Under the pieces are notes generated by a model. It was not told the origin of the DNA. It worked only from the letters and a program-made list of their open reading frames with translations, and ran no database searches. From contig DATKQI010000189.1 of assembly GCA_035532755.1 (NCBI GenBank), forward strand, positions 1 through 5,161: a stretch of DNA of 5,161 bases. Direction: 5' to 3'. How positions within the stretch are numbered: the stretch's first letter is position 1; every line of letters starts with the position of its first letter. Position numbers and translations under genes: made by a program. Below, one piece after another: positions 5,020-5,161 of the stretch. Source of the DNA: DATKQI01 sp035532755. Lineage in GTDB: Bacteria > Pseudomonadota > Alphaproteobacteria > Acetobacterales > Acetobacteraceae.

Positions 5020-5161
5020 ACAGAGCACAGAAGCCTATCTGCGGGCCGACCCGTCGGAGAAGCTCGAAGCCCTCGGCGCGATGAACGCGCCATTCCTGAA
5101 GCCGGGACGGTTCCGGCCTCCGGACAAGCTCCTCGCCATGCTGAAGGATAGCCGCCGGTCC
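5020..5161 (+). pseudogene. Tyrosine recombinase (integrase), C-terminal fragment with the catalytic tyrosine
   Basis: In frame with an ATG at 4982, the codons from about 5018 read Thr-Gln-Ser-Thr-Glu-Ala-Tyr-Leu-Arg-Ala-Asp-Pro, then SEKLEAL, PGRFRPPDKLLAML. This is the typical C-terminus of the small XerD-like recombinases whose middle part is found at the left edge. The Tyr codon at 5036-5038 occupies the place of the nucleophile. The preceding HxxR and Leu-Gly-His boxes are missing; element sequence stands in their place. The frame is open at the window end, so the true C-terminus is outside. It is most simply the distal half of the same interrupted gene, though remnants of two related genes cannot be excluded. 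Confidence 0.7.

Noticed and set aside
4982..5161. A new gene starting at ATG 4982
   Set aside because: The first dozen codons are element sequence without a ribosome site; only the later part resembles a protein, the integrase C-terminus, so it is a chance fusion frame.
1..5161. CRISPR array, tRNA or rRNA
   Set aside because: No regularly spaced repeats of suitable length, cloverleaf or rRNA-like sequence were seen, so a CRISPR-guided transposon is not supported in this window.

Overview
The window is high-GC bacterial DNA and looks like one complete mobile element of about 4.9 kb sitting inside a broken tyrosine-recombinase gene. GC-rich codon use, GTG starts with good Shine-Dalgarno sites and tightly overlapping genes suggest a high-GC proteobacterium. 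No gene here fixes the genus, so that is only a guess.

Flanks. Bases 3-140 encode part of the catalytic domain of a small phage-type/XerD-like integrase, ending at Lys-His-Val-Val-Thr-Ala. Bases from about 5018 to the window end encode the C-terminal part of the same kind of protein, starting at the Gln-Ser-Thr-Glu-Ala-Tyr-Leu-Arg-Ala-Asp-Pro block that carries the catalytic tyrosine. Roughly 45 codons that should lie between them (the HxxR and Leu-Gly-His motifs) are absent. A 9-bp inverted repeat, GTGAGCACG, lies exactly at the two points where integrase similarity stops (141-149 and 5011-5019). I read these as the ends of the inserted element.

Element. Four genes read on the minus strand, in transcription order: a zinc-ribbon/helix-turn-helix protein (4242-3667), a DD35E Mu/TniA/TnsB-like transposase (3578-2118), an ExeA/TniB/TnsC-like AAA+ ATPase (2121-1276) and a RecA-fold, RepA-like ATPase with a C-terminal winged helix (1279-326). 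The last three overlap by 4 bp at each junction (GTGA and ATGA), so translational coupling is likely. By analogy with Mu, Tn7 and Tn5053, the transposase cuts and joins DNA and the AAA+ protein acts as target/regulator ATPase. The zinc-ribbon protein may fill a TniQ-like DNA-binding role. The second, RecA-fold ATPase has no counterpart in the classic sets, and its Walker A motif has Cys where Gly is normal.

On the plus strand, diverging from the operon with only 31 bp between starts, is a small SEC-C zinc-motif protein with TPR-like helices (4274-4765). It lies inside the inferred ends and is a probable passenger gene. The non-coding ends (about 184 bp left, 245 bp right) hold a perfect 12-bp-stem inverted repeat, short direct repeats and possible transposase-binding sites, but no convincing terminator, tRNA or CRISPR.
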